A stretch of DNA of 64,000 nt from Exiguobacterium sp. s48 (lineage in GTDB: Bacteria > Bacillota > Bacilli > Exiguobacteriales > Exiguobacteriaceae). Shown piece by piece: positions 25,380 through 33,877 of this stretch (position 1 is the first letter of the stretch; each line of letters opens with the position of its first letter). Position numbers and translations under genes: made by a program. Location of the stretch: the NCBI RefSeq assembly GCF_018617395.1, contig NZ_JACSKC010000004.1:48423-112422 (forward strand), given 5' to 3'. The notes under the pieces were generated by a model. The model saw only the letters and a list, made by a program, of their open reading frames with translations, was not told the DNA's origin and did not search any database.

Positions 25380-25398
25380 CGCCGTTTGTCGCCATTTG
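25380..25398 (+). promoter_or_regulatory. Direct repeat CGCCRTTTG, candidate LytTR site
   Basis: CGCCGTTTG (25380-25388) and CGCCATTTG (25390-25398) are ten bases apart, just upstream of a -10-like TATACG (25421-25426) before the exporter genes. LytTR proteins bind short direct repeats near the -35. Assignment is inference. Confidence 0.4.
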
Positions 25399-25466
25399 AA
25401 TGCGGTCCTCCTTTATTCCTTATACGATAGAGGCAAGCAAGACGACATCGACAAGGAGGAACGGGA

Positions 25467-26315
25467 ATGGAACCAATCATTCAAGTGAACGGGTTGAAGA
25501 AATTGTTTGGAAACGAGGAAGCGTTACATGATGTGACGTTTACAGTCGGAAAAGGGGAAGTGTTCGGCTTCTTGGGACCGAGTGGCTCAGGAAAGACGAC
25601 AACGATTAAAATTTTGACGTCACAACTCGCACAGACGGCTGGCGATGCTACCGTATTCGGTGTGCCGGTCGCTGACTTGAAACAAGAACAGTACCGCAAA
25701 CGCATCGGCGTATTGACGGACAATAGCGGTCTCTATACACGACTTTCTATAGAAGAGAACTTGAGCTTATATTGTGACCTCTATAATGAACCAAAAACTC
25801 GGATCGATGAGGTATTGAACATGGTCAATCTTAGCGGGGAACGGAAAAAGCGCATCGACAAACTCTCTAGAGGGATGTTGCAACGGGTGACGCTCGCACG
25901 CTCCCTTCTTCATGAGCCAGAGCTCCTGTTTCTAGATGAACCGACCTCGGCTCTCGACCCGGTCAACTCTCGACATATCTATAAAGGGATTGAACGGTTG
26001 AAGGCAAACGGAACGACCATATTTTTAACGACCCACGACATGCAAGAAGCCGAAGAGCTGTGTGACCGTGTCGCTTTCTTACATCAAGGGTCGATTCAAC
26101 TGCTCGATGCCCCGAACGTATTGCGCAGGAAATATGCGACGGGATCGATGCGAGTTGAATTGAACAACGGTCAGACGCATGAAGTGACGCAAACCGACGA
26201 AGGCGCGGACTGGCTCCATAAACAGATGCGTGCTAAAAATATCGCATCGATTCACTCCAATGAGCCGACACTCGGCGACATCTTTATCGAAGTGACAGGG
26301 AGGAAATTATCATGA
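25467..26315 (+). CDS. ABC exporter ATP-binding protein
   Basis: A 282-aa ATPase. Walker A GPSGSGKTT (about 37-45), signature LSRGMLQRVTLAR (R replaces the second G of LSGG, as in some CcmA/NatA-like proteins), Walker B LLFLDEPTSALDP and switch His in LTTHDMQEAEE. An extra C-terminal part after residue about 215 is typical of exporters. AAGGAGG precedes the ATG. It overlaps the permease by four bases (ATGA). The upstream LytTR fusion is the likely regulator. Confidence 0.92.
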   Translation: MEPIIQVNGLKKLFGNEEALHDVTFTVGKGEVFGFLGPSGSGKTTTIKILTSQLAQTAGDATVFGVPVADLKQEQYRKRIGVLTDNSGLYTRLSIEENLSLYCDLYNEPKTRIDEVLNMVNLSGERKKRIDKLSRGMLQRVTLARSLLHEPELLFLDEPTSALDPVNSRHIYKGIERLKANGTTIFLTTHDMQEAEELCDRVAFLHQGSIQLLDAPNVLRRKYATGSMRVELNNGQTHEVTQTDEGADWLHKQMRAKNIASIHSNEPTLGDIFIEVTGRKLS

Positions 26316-27019
26316 CTTTTTCAATGAAACGCGCACTCGCCATTTTCCAAAAAGACTATAAAGATTTGTCTCGAAACTTGTTCGTCTCGTCGACCTTGAT
26401 CATGCCTCTCTTCTTCGCTGTCTTCTATTCGCGAATCGGTGACGGTGGCGTCGACATCACGTACTTCGTCATCAACATCACGTTCAGCCTCGTCGCTATC
26501 TTTGTGCAGTGTGCATTGATTGCCGAAGAGAAAGAGAAGAACACGCTTCGCGGGCTCATGTTGTCCCCAGCGAGCACGCTCGACATCTTGCTCGGAAAGA
26601 GCGCTCTCACATTCGTGACGACGATGATCCTCATCGTAGCCTCGTCATTTTTGATGGATTATGCTCCACAAAATCTGGCTGTGATCGCCCTCGCGCTCAT
26701 CGTTTCAACATTCTTTTATATCGGAATCGGAACGATGTTCGGCTTGATGACGAAGACGGTCATGGAAGCTTCATTGATTGTCATGTTGCCGTTCTTTTTC
26801 TTCTCGTTCTCACCGATGTTGTTACCACTACAAGATCGTTTCGCCATCATCGGAGTGCTTGAGTATTTACCGAACGTGCTCTTGATTGATGTAGCTCATC
26901 AAGTGGACGACGGTGCGAACTTCGGTGCCGTCGGGCTAGAGCTCGGGTTGCTTACGGCGTGGGCGCTTGCTGCATTCGTCGGTAGCGTCGTGATGTATAA
27001 CCGGAAACAGACGGACTGA
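26312..27019 (+). CDS. ABC-2 exporter permease
   Basis: A 235-aa membrane protein with six helices (ABC2_membrane type). N-terminal MTFSMKRALAIFQKDYKDL is the cytoplasmic lead-in; the E-K-E-K-N-T-L-R-G-L-M-L-S-P segment (about 71-84) is the coupling region of the family. Translationally coupled to the ATPase. A decayed copy of this gene, with the last codons of the ATPase, lies at 33128-33831 beyond the Argonaute gene. Substrate unknown. Confidence 0.9.
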   Translation: MTFSMKRALAIFQKDYKDLSRNLFVSSTLIMPLFFAVFYSRIGDGGVDITYFVINITFSLVAIFVQCALIAEEKEKNTLRGLMLSPASTLDILLGKSALTFVTTMILIVASSFLMDYAPQNLAVIALALIVSTFFYIGIGTMFGLMTKTVMEASLIVMLPFFFFSFSPMLLPLQDRFAIIGVLEYLPNVLLIDVAHQVDDGANFGAVGLELGLLTAWALAAFVGSVVMYNRKQTD

Positions 27020-27020
27020 A

Positions 27021-27052
27021 AAAAGAATCGCCTGAGAAAGGGCGATTCTTTT
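27021..27052. terminator. Bidirectional terminator
   Basis: Perfect 12-base stem AAAAGAATCGCC/GGCGATTCTTTT with an eight-base loop, between the exporter and the convergent VOC gene. Confidence 0.88.
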
Positions 27053-27061
27053 CGTATATAC

Positions 27062-27583
27062 TCATTTATGTTCCGCCGGTGTCCAACGCTCCTGTTCACT
27101 CGACGCAGGGTAATCAATTCCATCCGGATAGGCAATCAGCTCGATGAGCGATCCCCACGGCGCCTTCCCGTATACACCTTGGTTATCCCCATTGTCTTCG
27201 ACGCCGGCTAACGGGTGTGGTTTCGATAACAACTGTCCACCCGCACGTTCAAAGCGCTGAGCCGCCTCCTGCATATCATCCACATAAATCGCGAAATGAT
27301 GTAAACCGTACGATGAGATTCCAGTCGGTTCGGTTCCTTTCACATGGGCGACTTGAAATAGTTCAATCGACGGTCCTGATTTGATTTGAAGCAGTCGCAT
27401 GTGGATGATTTGTTGTCCGTCTGGTAAGTCCAGTTGCTGCTCTGCCTCTTTCCCTTCCATCGGTTCATCTTCTGGACGTTGCACGTCATAGCAAATCTCA
27501 GCGTCGAACGCATCTTTCAAAAAAGTAGTCGCCTTCTCAATAGAAGGCACCGTCATTCCAATGTGATCAATTCCTCTGTTCAT
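27062..27583 (-). CDS. VOC-family (glyoxalase fold) protein
   Basis: A 173-aa vicinal-oxygen-chelate protein: two beta-alpha-beta repeats, the first starting GIDHIGMTVPSIEKA with the metal-ligand His at position 7, the second GLHHFAIYVDDMQEAA, and a late SLIELIAYP supplying the last Glu. Such enzymes are lyases, isomerases or dioxygenases of sugars and aromatics. Last gene of the SorC-rpiA-oxidoreductase operon, with a 17-base overlap with the gene upstream, so it probably acts in the same sugar pathway. Confidence 0.87.
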   Translation of the reverse strand: MNRGIDHIGMTVPSIEKATTFLKDAFDAEICYDVQRPEDEPMEGKEAEQQLDLPDGQQIIHMRLLQIKSGPSIELFQVAHVKGTEPTGISSYGLHHFAIYVDDMQEAAQRFERAGGQLLSKPHPLAGVEDNGDNQGVYGKAPWGSLIELIAYPDGIDYPASSEQERWTPAEHK

Positions 27584-28535
27584 GATGAGTCCCCTTCCAT
27601 TGTTGACGGATCCGATCCATCCACGTCATGACATCCCGTGAATAAAGTCGCGTCTCGTCAGCTTCACCAGAAATGACACGATGCATCGCGTCGATTTCAT
27701 AGCGTAATGCCTGCTCCGTCTCCCCAAGCTGAACGGTCTCGGCCGAGCCATCTTTCGTGTACGTGATGGTTGCCTCCGTCGCACGAGGAAACGCATTGAC
27801 GGTAATGTACCCCTCTTCTCCGGCGACTACTCCTTGCTTCGGTAACTTCGTACGCATCGCAAGGGTAATGTTCACCATTTGATCAGAACCTGTACGAAGG
27901 ATTATACTCGATTGTTCATCAACCCCGGTCTTATATGGTTTCATCGTCGTCAACACTTCCACTACTTCTTCATCTAGGAAATGTCTAGCGAACGATAAAG
28001 CGTACGTTCCGATATCGAGCATCGCACCCCCAGCCAATTCCGGATTGAAGAAACGGTTGGACGGATCATCTTCTTTATAACTGCCGAACGTCACATGAAT
28101 CATATTGACTCGTCCGATTGCACCTGCCTGCACACGCCGTCTCAACTCTTCAAAGAGCGGCATATGATAAATCGTCATCGCTTCGAGCACAACCACTCCT
28201 TGATCATCAGCCAGACGTTGAATGTTCTCGAGCTCTTCACTGTTTAGTGTGATAGCTTTTTCGCAAAGGACATGCTTTCCATGTACGATGGCTTGTTCCA
28301 TCATCGAATAATGGAGGTGATGAGGCGTCGCCACATAGACGATGTCGATGTCAGGTGACGACAACATCTCATCTAATGTTTGGTATACATGTCTCACACC
28401 ATATTTTTTCGCAAATTGTTCGGCTTTTTCAACATCTCGTCCCCACACCCCGTAGGCAATGCCATCTGATTGCTCGAGTGCTTGAGCGAATTCTGTCGCA
28501 ATCGTACCTGGTCCAATGATTCCCCATTGCTTCAT
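27567..28535 (-). CDS. Gfo/Idh/MocA-family NAD(P)-dependent oxidoreductase
   Basis: A 322-aa sugar dehydrogenase-like protein: N-terminal Rossmann domain (WGIIGPGTIATEFAQAL, about 4-20), the family's HGKHVLCEKAITLN (E-K at the catalytic lysine) and the C-terminal substrate domain with GGAMLDIGTYAL (D and the G-x-Y-x-L element). EKAIT replaces the usual EKPxA/T, a minor variant. It overlaps rpiA by four bases and the VOC gene by 17. Probably oxidises or epimerises a sugar or inositol derivative. Confidence 0.9.
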   Translation of the reverse strand: MKQWGIIGPGTIATEFAQALEQSDGIAYGVWGRDVEKAEQFAKKYGVRHVYQTLDEMLSSPDIDIVYVATPHHLHYSMMEQAIVHGKHVLCEKAITLNSEELENIQRLADDQGVVVLEAMTIYHMPLFEELRRRVQAGAIGRVNMIHVTFGSYKEDDPSNRFFNPELAGGAMLDIGTYALSFARHFLDEEVVEVLTTMKPYKTGVDEQSSIILRTGSDQMVNITLAMRTKLPKQGVVAGEEGYITVNAFPRATEATITYTKDGSAETVQLGETEQALRYEIDAMHRVISGEADETRLYSRDVMTWMDRIRQQWKGTHHEQRN

Positions 28536-29221
28536 TTCACTTCCCCCGCTTCTGTTGAATAGACGACTGTATCATGATGCGATGCGACGATGACGTGCGT
28601 GACGACATCTGTGAACAAGGACGTATCAACCACGCCACGTACTTGAGATAACTGGTGGTTCACCTCAATTGGATCTTCAGACGGGTGGACGACCACATCG
28701 AGTAATCGGTTTCCGTTCATCGTCACCAAAGCCCCATCACTGTTCAAACTTTGACGAACTTGTAGAGATTCCACCCATGGGAGCTTTCGGACTTTCTCGC
28801 TCACATAGGTGAATGCTTGCGGAAGAACTTCCAAGACAACCGGATGATCAAACGTCAATCGTTCAACAAATTTAGAGTCATCCACTAGTAATACGTATCG
28901 CGTCGCCATGGTTGCAATGAGTTTTTCTTCCGTATGAATCCCGCCTCCGCTTTTTAATGCGTGGTGTCGAGCATCGACTTGGTCACAACCGTCAAAGGCA
29001 AGGTCGATCAGCGAGACATCCCCCGTCTCGATAACCCGAAGCTCTTTTTCAAGACAAGCACGTCGTGTGACAAAAGAAGGTGTCACGATTGTCACGTCCA
29101 GTTCACTCGCATGAATCATATTGATGAGGTGTTGAATCGTACTGCCGCCCCCAAGACCGATTGTCATCCCCGATTCAATCCAAGGGAGCGCGGCTGCCGC
29201 ACACTTCTCTTTCACATCCAT
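28532..29221 (-). CDS. rpiA: Ribose-5-phosphate isomerase A
   Basis: A 229-aa RpiA, interconverting ribose 5-phosphate and ribulose 5-phosphate. Family motifs seen: GLGGGSTIQHLI (about 22-33), DLAFDGCDQVD (active-site D-G-x-D), LKSGGGIHTEEKLIA (K and the catalytic Glu) and VDDSKFVERL. It sits in a SorC-regulated operon rather than alone, so it may be a pathway-specific isoenzyme for a five-carbon or related sugar phosphate. GGGGGAATG precedes the ATG. Confidence 0.9.
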   Translation of the reverse strand: MDVKEKCAAAALPWIESGMTIGLGGGSTIQHLINMIHASELDVTIVTPSFVTRRACLEKELRVIETGDVSLIDLAFDGCDQVDARHHALKSGGGIHTEEKLIATMATRYVLLVDDSKFVERLTFDHPVVLEVLPQAFTYVSEKVRKLPWVESLQVRQSLNSDGALVTMNGNRLLDVVVHPSEDPIEVNHQLSQVRGVVDTSLFTDVVTHVIVASHHDTVVYSTEAGEVK

Positions 29222-29225
29222 CTGT

Positions 29226-30173
29226 TCATTCCCCCTGTAACAGTTGTTGTGCCGTACGATCAGTTGTCACGATGACATCAATTAGCTGATGCTCGGCTGC
29301 GACTCGAATCGCCTCTACTTTCTCAATTCCATAGGCCACCCCGATTTTAAGTGGCACCTTTGCGAGTTGTTGATGCTCAATATGGACTGTTCGATCCGAT
29401 AACGAAGTGGTCATGATCTTTCCGTTTTGATTATAAAAGTGCGAGCAAAGATCTCCGATGATTTGGAGTTCGTTCATTTCCTCGGTAAACGTTTGACCAT
29501 AGAAGGCCAACCAGTTGGATTCCTGATTCAGTTGGGCCGAACCAATCCCAAAGAGGGCGATGTTCATCTGCCCCCACAGCTCCACGACTTCCTGAGCATA
29601 TGTTGACTGCGTCAATGCTTGTTTGATGGCGGCATTCGGTAAAATAGCAGGAACATCGATTAATTTAGAACGTCCACGCCATTTTCTTGAGGCGTCATAC
29701 GCTAACGTGTTCGCATGAAAACGACTTTCGAGCTTTCCGTCCGGCCCACCGATGAGTGGCACACATTGGATACTCGAATATGCTTCTTTTGGCGTGAGTG
29801 CTTCCACAACGGCAGCGAGTGCTGTCCCCCAAGAAAAGCCGATCACATCGTCCTCGGTTACCATCGACTCGACGTATGTTGCGCACGCTTCCCCCATACG
29901 CTGTAACGTCTCTTCGCGTTGTCCTGACTTTTCAGGTACAAGGATGACATGTTTTAGACCGAACTGCTCTTTTAGTTGAGCTGCCACGTCAATTGATTGA
30001 AAGCGATCATAATCGATTTGGAACTTCACAATCCCTAATTCCCGAATGCGTTTTAACATGCGACTAACCGTGGCCCGATTGACATCGAGTGTCTCCGCAA
30101 TCTGGTGTTGTGTTTGATTCTGTTCGTAATACAAGTGCGCTACTTCGTAAAGTCTCTTCAGTTCTTCTGACAT
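29226..30173 (-). CDS. SorC/DeoR-type sugar-binding transcriptional regulator
   Basis: A 315-aa regulator. N-terminal HTH (about 15-45) reads QTQHQIAETLDVNRATVSRM; the remainder is the SorC phosphosugar-binding domain with GFSWGTALAAVVEAL and QCVPLIGGPDG. First gene of the rpiA operon and its likely regulator, with a strong palindrome over its own leader at 30187-30224. Members respond to a phosphorylated sugar made by the pathway. AAAGGGG near the operator gives the ribosome site. Confidence 0.92.
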   Translation of the reverse strand: MSEELKRLYEVAHLYYEQNQTQHQIAETLDVNRATVSRMLKRIRELGIVKFQIDYDRFQSIDVAAQLKEQFGLKHVILVPEKSGQREETLQRMGEACATYVESMVTEDDVIGFSWGTALAAVVEALTPKEAYSSIQCVPLIGGPDGKLESRFHANTLAYDASRKWRGRSKLIDVPAILPNAAIKQALTQSTYAQEVVELWGQMNIALFGIGSAQLNQESNWLAFYGQTFTEEMNELQIIGDLCSHFYNQNGKIMTTSLSDRTVHIEHQQLAKVPLKIGVAYGIEKVEAIRVAAEHQLIDVIVTTDRTAQQLLQGE

Positions 30174-30186
30174 TCAGTCACACCCC

Positions 30187-30224
30187 TTTGCACAAATGTA
30201 CAACTAAATGAACATTTGTGCAAA
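30187..30224. promoter_or_regulatory. Palindromic operator of the SorC operon
   Basis: TTTGCACAAATGT (30187-30199) and its exact reverse complement ACATTTGTGCAAA (30212-30224) are separated by 12 bases, just before the SorC start codon. A perfect 26-base inverted repeat in a leader is best explained as the regulator's own site (inference). Confidence 0.75.
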
Positions 30225-30229
30225 TTAGA

Positions 30230-30261
30230 AAGAGCGACGAATTAACTCGTCGCTCTTTCTT
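30230..30261. terminator. Terminator hairpin
   Basis: Perfect 11-base stem AAGAGCGACGA/TCGTCGCTCTT with loop ATTAAC, flanked by T-rich sequence on both strands; it ends the 30300 gene. Confidence 0.8.
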
Positions 30262-30299
30262 TTCTTATATACTTCGTACACCAATCAGACTTACGACGC

Positions 30300-30722
30300 T
30301 CAGTCTTTTTTCGTCAGCAAATTAGTAAGTGTTTTTCTCACTTCTGGATTTTTTGCTAATGCTAATGCGGCACCACTGACTCCTGCTACAATCGATGCCC
30401 CCATCCATTTCTTGAACTCCGAATCTTTTTGAAATGACTTATCTACCATGCGTTCAATACGATCATTGAGTTTGTCTCTATTTTCATCCGATAGGTTGTC
30501 TTCTTTAAGTTGCTCAGCAAAGACCTCAATCGCTTTATCAATTGTACCGTACACTTTATCTTGCGATTTTGAGCCAACTCCTCCCATGTTGCTAACGGCA
30601 TTTATGACGTCTGGAGTATGCTTCAATATCATTTCGTATTGTTGAAAAGGGATGTCATTCATCTCATGTTCATCTCCCATAAGCTGTTTTGCAGATTGAA
30701 CAATTTCTCCTTTTTCACTCAT
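30300..30722 (-). CDS. Hypothetical protein with C-terminal membrane helix, 140 aa
   Basis: A mostly helical, charged protein whose C-terminal part has one hydrophobic, glycine/alanine-rich helix (about 108-125, MGASIVAGVSGAALALA) followed by a basic tail. I do not recognise it. AGGAGG precedes the ATG 30722. It lies about 100 bases downstream of the Argonaute gene on the same strand, before a strong terminator, so it could share the Argonaute transcript; the gap also leaves room for its own promoter. A link to Argonaute function is only a possibility. Confidence 0.65.
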   Translation of the reverse strand: MSEKGEIVQSAKQLMGDEHEMNDIPFQQYEMILKHTPDVINAVSNMGGVGSKSQDKVYGTIDKAIEVFAEQLKEDNLSDENRDKLNDRIERMVDKSFQKDSEFKKWMGASIVAGVSGAALALAKNPEVRKTLTNLLTKKD

Positions 30723-30824
30723 CACTCTACCTCCTAGTGTAATCTCAGTTCAATGATATGATACCCAATATTCGACAAACAGGAATACTGATAATAACGA
30801 TATGACAACTTTCAACTTTACATG

Positions 30825-32930
30825 TTATACAAACGGCAATGCCTCTTCATGTTCTGTATTCGCATTGAGCAAGCCACGGTTATGGAACGTCGAACTTAAA
30901 TCTGCATAATGCGTTGTGATTGGCAGTCTTGTTTTCAATAGCGAGTGGACGTGCATGAACGATAAGCGATAGACATCCGTCAAAATGGCTTCAAACGGCA
31001 AGGTCGTTGTTTGTTGTACGACTTTGAGTGGTTTTGCCATCCCGACACGCGCATGAGGATTCGTCGAGAGGAGATAGCCCATGCGCTCTTTTGTATAACT
31101 GAGTCCCTGTGAAGTTTTCCACTCATCTTCATGAATCGCCATCCGTCGATTGATATTCTTCAAAATTTCCACGTAGTCGAATTGAATTTCACGCGGAGAT
31201 AGAATTGAATCAATAAGAGTCAAATCTTCACGCCCAAATCCATCTCGATGGAACGTAATATGCTTCGGGGCATGTCCGTACTGTTCTTCAAACGCATGAA
31301 GTGTATCATAGACAATTTCTCGCATCGTCTCGGAACTGATTTTCTCCCCCGCTTCACTTGTCGAGAGTGCTTTCTGCTTGATCATCGCCCCGTCTTTCCC
31401 AATGATTTGAATGATGCCTGCTGCATGTTTACCATTCTCATGACTTACGTCTAATCCGACAAAACAATCCGAATGGAGTGGCTCACCAAGAATCCAAGGT
31501 TGTAGACCTGCCTTCACGTAAATCCCCAGTAGAATGTTGTATAGCGTGTCCTCAGAATTCAATACACGGTCATGTAACTCGACGCATTGCGTCACCACAT
31601 CCTGTTTCCCGCCAAATTGTCGTTTGATGGCTTGATATGAATGTTGGAGCGATGCTTCCTCGGCAATGACAACGACGACACCCTCAAAGTGTTGAGGGAT
31701 ACTCTTCAGTTGGTATAGAATATCTTCTGTCTGCAAGAAATCAGAAGGTAGTTTCTGACTCAATCCTTTTGGTTTATGCGAGACATTGAGAGTCACCCCA
31801 AAGCGCTCAGAGGTAGTTTTTAGTTTATTGATAAACTCTAGGACTTGCAGTTTTTGATGATCTCGTAATTTCGGGTCGACAAAGAAACTGACGGTCGCCT
31901 CTCCTGTTTCAAACACACCACCTTGCTTTAAGCCAGTTTTTGCATAACTAGTGGTCCTCCCTTTACCGAATCGGAGACGTGGCGAAGGCAACGTTTGAAT
32001 TGAGTAACCAAGACGAGCTGCTCGTACATCTTGTCGCTCAAACTGAAGCATTGGGAGACGACCAATTAACGCAAGCGCTTCCGGCATAAGTTTCGACATG
32101 CGTGCGTCAGGCGACAGTTTGATGATCCGATTGACTGCACCGAGATGTCTAGCTGGAATTGTCTCAAAGGAACAACTTTGTTTTAGTTGCTCAGGTAGGT
32201 ATGGAAGAATCTGATTGTTTCGATCTTTAACATGAACGACGAGCGTATCTGGCGTGATTATACGTTTCGGGTCTTTCTTTGCGAAATAATCAATAATCGA
32301 ACACTTCATAATCGGGCTCACTTCATTTGCTCGGTATGGCGCGACCTCTACAAATTCGTACTCATACGACTTCGGGTGAGTCGAATCGATGACACGTATC
32401 CCTGCAGATACGGATTTCGGATCACGCTTGATCTGCTGCAATAAGTTTTCACGGTATTCAAATTGATGAGTCAAATCGAATCCGAATACAATTTCAGCCG
32501 TCTCAGATACATTCACATTGAGATCTAATGCCGGATAGATGATGAGCCCACTTGTCGACTGTGGATGCGCCTGTTTCGAGCGAAACTTGCCTCGGTTCAT
32601 CATGTAATTTGGATGAGCCAATCGCTCCAACTGTTTTTTCAACAGACGTTCAAGTAATGTTCGCTCGACATTCCGTGAAGGACTGATTGGACGCGCCTCA
32701 TATTGAAGAAACGTCTCGTCTCCCCATTGTTTGATTTCCTCAAATGAAGCAATGTACTGATCGAAAAACACCATTGGTTGAAAATTGTTCAATTTATTCA
32801 AGTGAAAAATCAACTTCCCACCCTGCGTATTTCGTGATGATGGATCTTTGAGCGGTACGGTATAGAGATGGAGTGTCACTTCCGTTGCTTTCGTTAACGC
32901 TCGCCATTCTGTTAAATAATATTGGTTCAT
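30825..32930 (-). CDS. ago: Long prokaryotic Argonaute with catalytic PIWI domain
   Basis: Guide-directed nuclease, 701 aa. The C-terminal PIWI domain (about 480-690) has a full DEDD tetrad: D494 (FVGLDVSH), E529 (EAGEKIS), D563 (TFHRDGFGR) and D677 (ITTHYADLS), with spacings (35, 34, 114) like active long Argonautes. The MID domain (about 375-480) has Y432, K436, Q448 and K473 at positions expected to bind the guide 5' phosphate. N and PAZ-like regions precede. GGATGAGGG precedes the ATG. No partner nuclease or helicase overlaps it, so it resembles stand-alone mesophilic long Argonautes that cut foreign DNA or RNA. Guide and target type cannot be read. Confidence 0.93.
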   Translation of the reverse strand: MNQYYLTEWRALTKATEVTLHLYTVPLKDPSSRNTQGGKLIFHLNKLNNFQPMVFFDQYIASFEEIKQWGDETFLQYEARPISPSRNVERTLLERLLKKQLERLAHPNYMMNRGKFRSKQAHPQSTSGLIIYPALDLNVNVSETAEIVFGFDLTHQFEYRENLLQQIKRDPKSVSAGIRVIDSTHPKSYEYEFVEVAPYRANEVSPIMKCSIIDYFAKKDPKRIITPDTLVVHVKDRNNQILPYLPEQLKQSCSFETIPARHLGAVNRIIKLSPDARMSKLMPEALALIGRLPMLQFERQDVRAARLGYSIQTLPSPRLRFGKGRTTSYAKTGLKQGGVFETGEATVSFFVDPKLRDHQKLQVLEFINKLKTTSERFGVTLNVSHKPKGLSQKLPSDFLQTEDILYQLKSIPQHFEGVVVVIAEEASLQHSYQAIKRQFGGKQDVVTQCVELHDRVLNSEDTLYNILLGIYVKAGLQPWILGEPLHSDCFVGLDVSHENGKHAAGIIQIIGKDGAMIKQKALSTSEAGEKISSETMREIVYDTLHAFEEQYGHAPKHITFHRDGFGREDLTLIDSILSPREIQFDYVEILKNINRRMAIHEDEWKTSQGLSYTKERMGYLLSTNPHARVGMAKPLKVVQQTTTLPFEAILTDVYRLSFMHVHSLLKTRLPITTHYADLSSTFHNRGLLNANTEHEEALPFV

Positions 32931-33127
32931 CTTTCCCTCATCCTTCCCCGTTGTTCAATTCTTGCATCTACTATAACGGATTTCCTAATATTAGGTAGAT
33001 AAAATAACGGATAGGGTTCAAATGAGAAGTTTACTTATGAGATAGAGATTCTCTAGGAAGATTTATGTGGAGTGTTATAAGGGTGGAAACGGCTGAATTT
33101 GAGCAAAGAAAAGACGGGGACAAAGCT

Positions 33128-33831
33128 TTAGGATGTTTTTATTGAAGTGACGTAAAAGAAATTATCATGACATTTTCAATTAAACGGGCACTCGTTATTT
33201 TCCAGAAAGGCTATAAAGACTTGTCGCGCAACGTATTCGTCTCGTCTCCTCGACGTTGATCATGCCGCTGTTATTCGCTATCTTTTATTCATAGTTCGGC
33301 GGAGAAAGTATCGACGTGACATACTTCGTCATCAATATCTCGATCAGCCTCGTTGAGACGTTCGTCCACTGTGCTTTGATTGCCGAGGAGAAAGAAAAGA
33401 ACACGCTTCGTGGGCTAATGTTGTCGCCGGCAAATACGCTCGACATTTTACTCGGAAAGAGCGCGCTCACGTTCATAACAACACTCGTTTTGATTGCAGC
33501 GTGCGCCTTTATCATGGGTTGCAGCCCTGCGAACCTGCTCGTCATCTCACTCGGATTGATGACGAAGACGGTTATGGAAGCCTCGCTCATCGTCATGCCA
33601 GCTTTTTTCTTCTTCAAGTTCTCGCCGATGCTTTTGGTATACAAGGACCGCTTCTCCCTTATCGGTCTACTCGAGTACTTGCCGAACATCGTCTTAATCG
33701 ACCTCGCGCACCAAATCGAGGTGGATGCTGGACTCGGCTCTACATGGGTGGAACTTGTGATTCTGTCTGCCTGGGCACTTGTCATGTTCGTTGGAAGTGT
33801 AGTGATGTATAACCGAAAACAGACGGATTGA
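33128..33831 (+). pseudogene. Decayed copy of the ABC exporter permease
   Basis: Matches the end of the ATPase gene and the whole permease at 26290-27019, base by base over long stretches. Lesions: an extra TCTCC near 33246 shifts the frame; TAG replaces the codon after Y-S near 33293; and about 48 bases (16 codons, from ALIVSTFF to the G-L-M of GLMTKTV) are missing near 33555. The ORF from 33316 to 33831 is what stays open. Clearly a dead duplicate, not an exporter gene. Confidence 0.88.
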
Positions 33832-33877
33832 TTGAAACCGGTTGTCGCCTTGACTTTAAAGGCGGCACCCTTTTCCA

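Noticed and set aside
33316..33831. A 171-aa ORF that looks like an intact small permease
   Set aside because: It is the still-open tail of the decayed exporter copy: the start, first helix and an internal 16-residue segment are missing.
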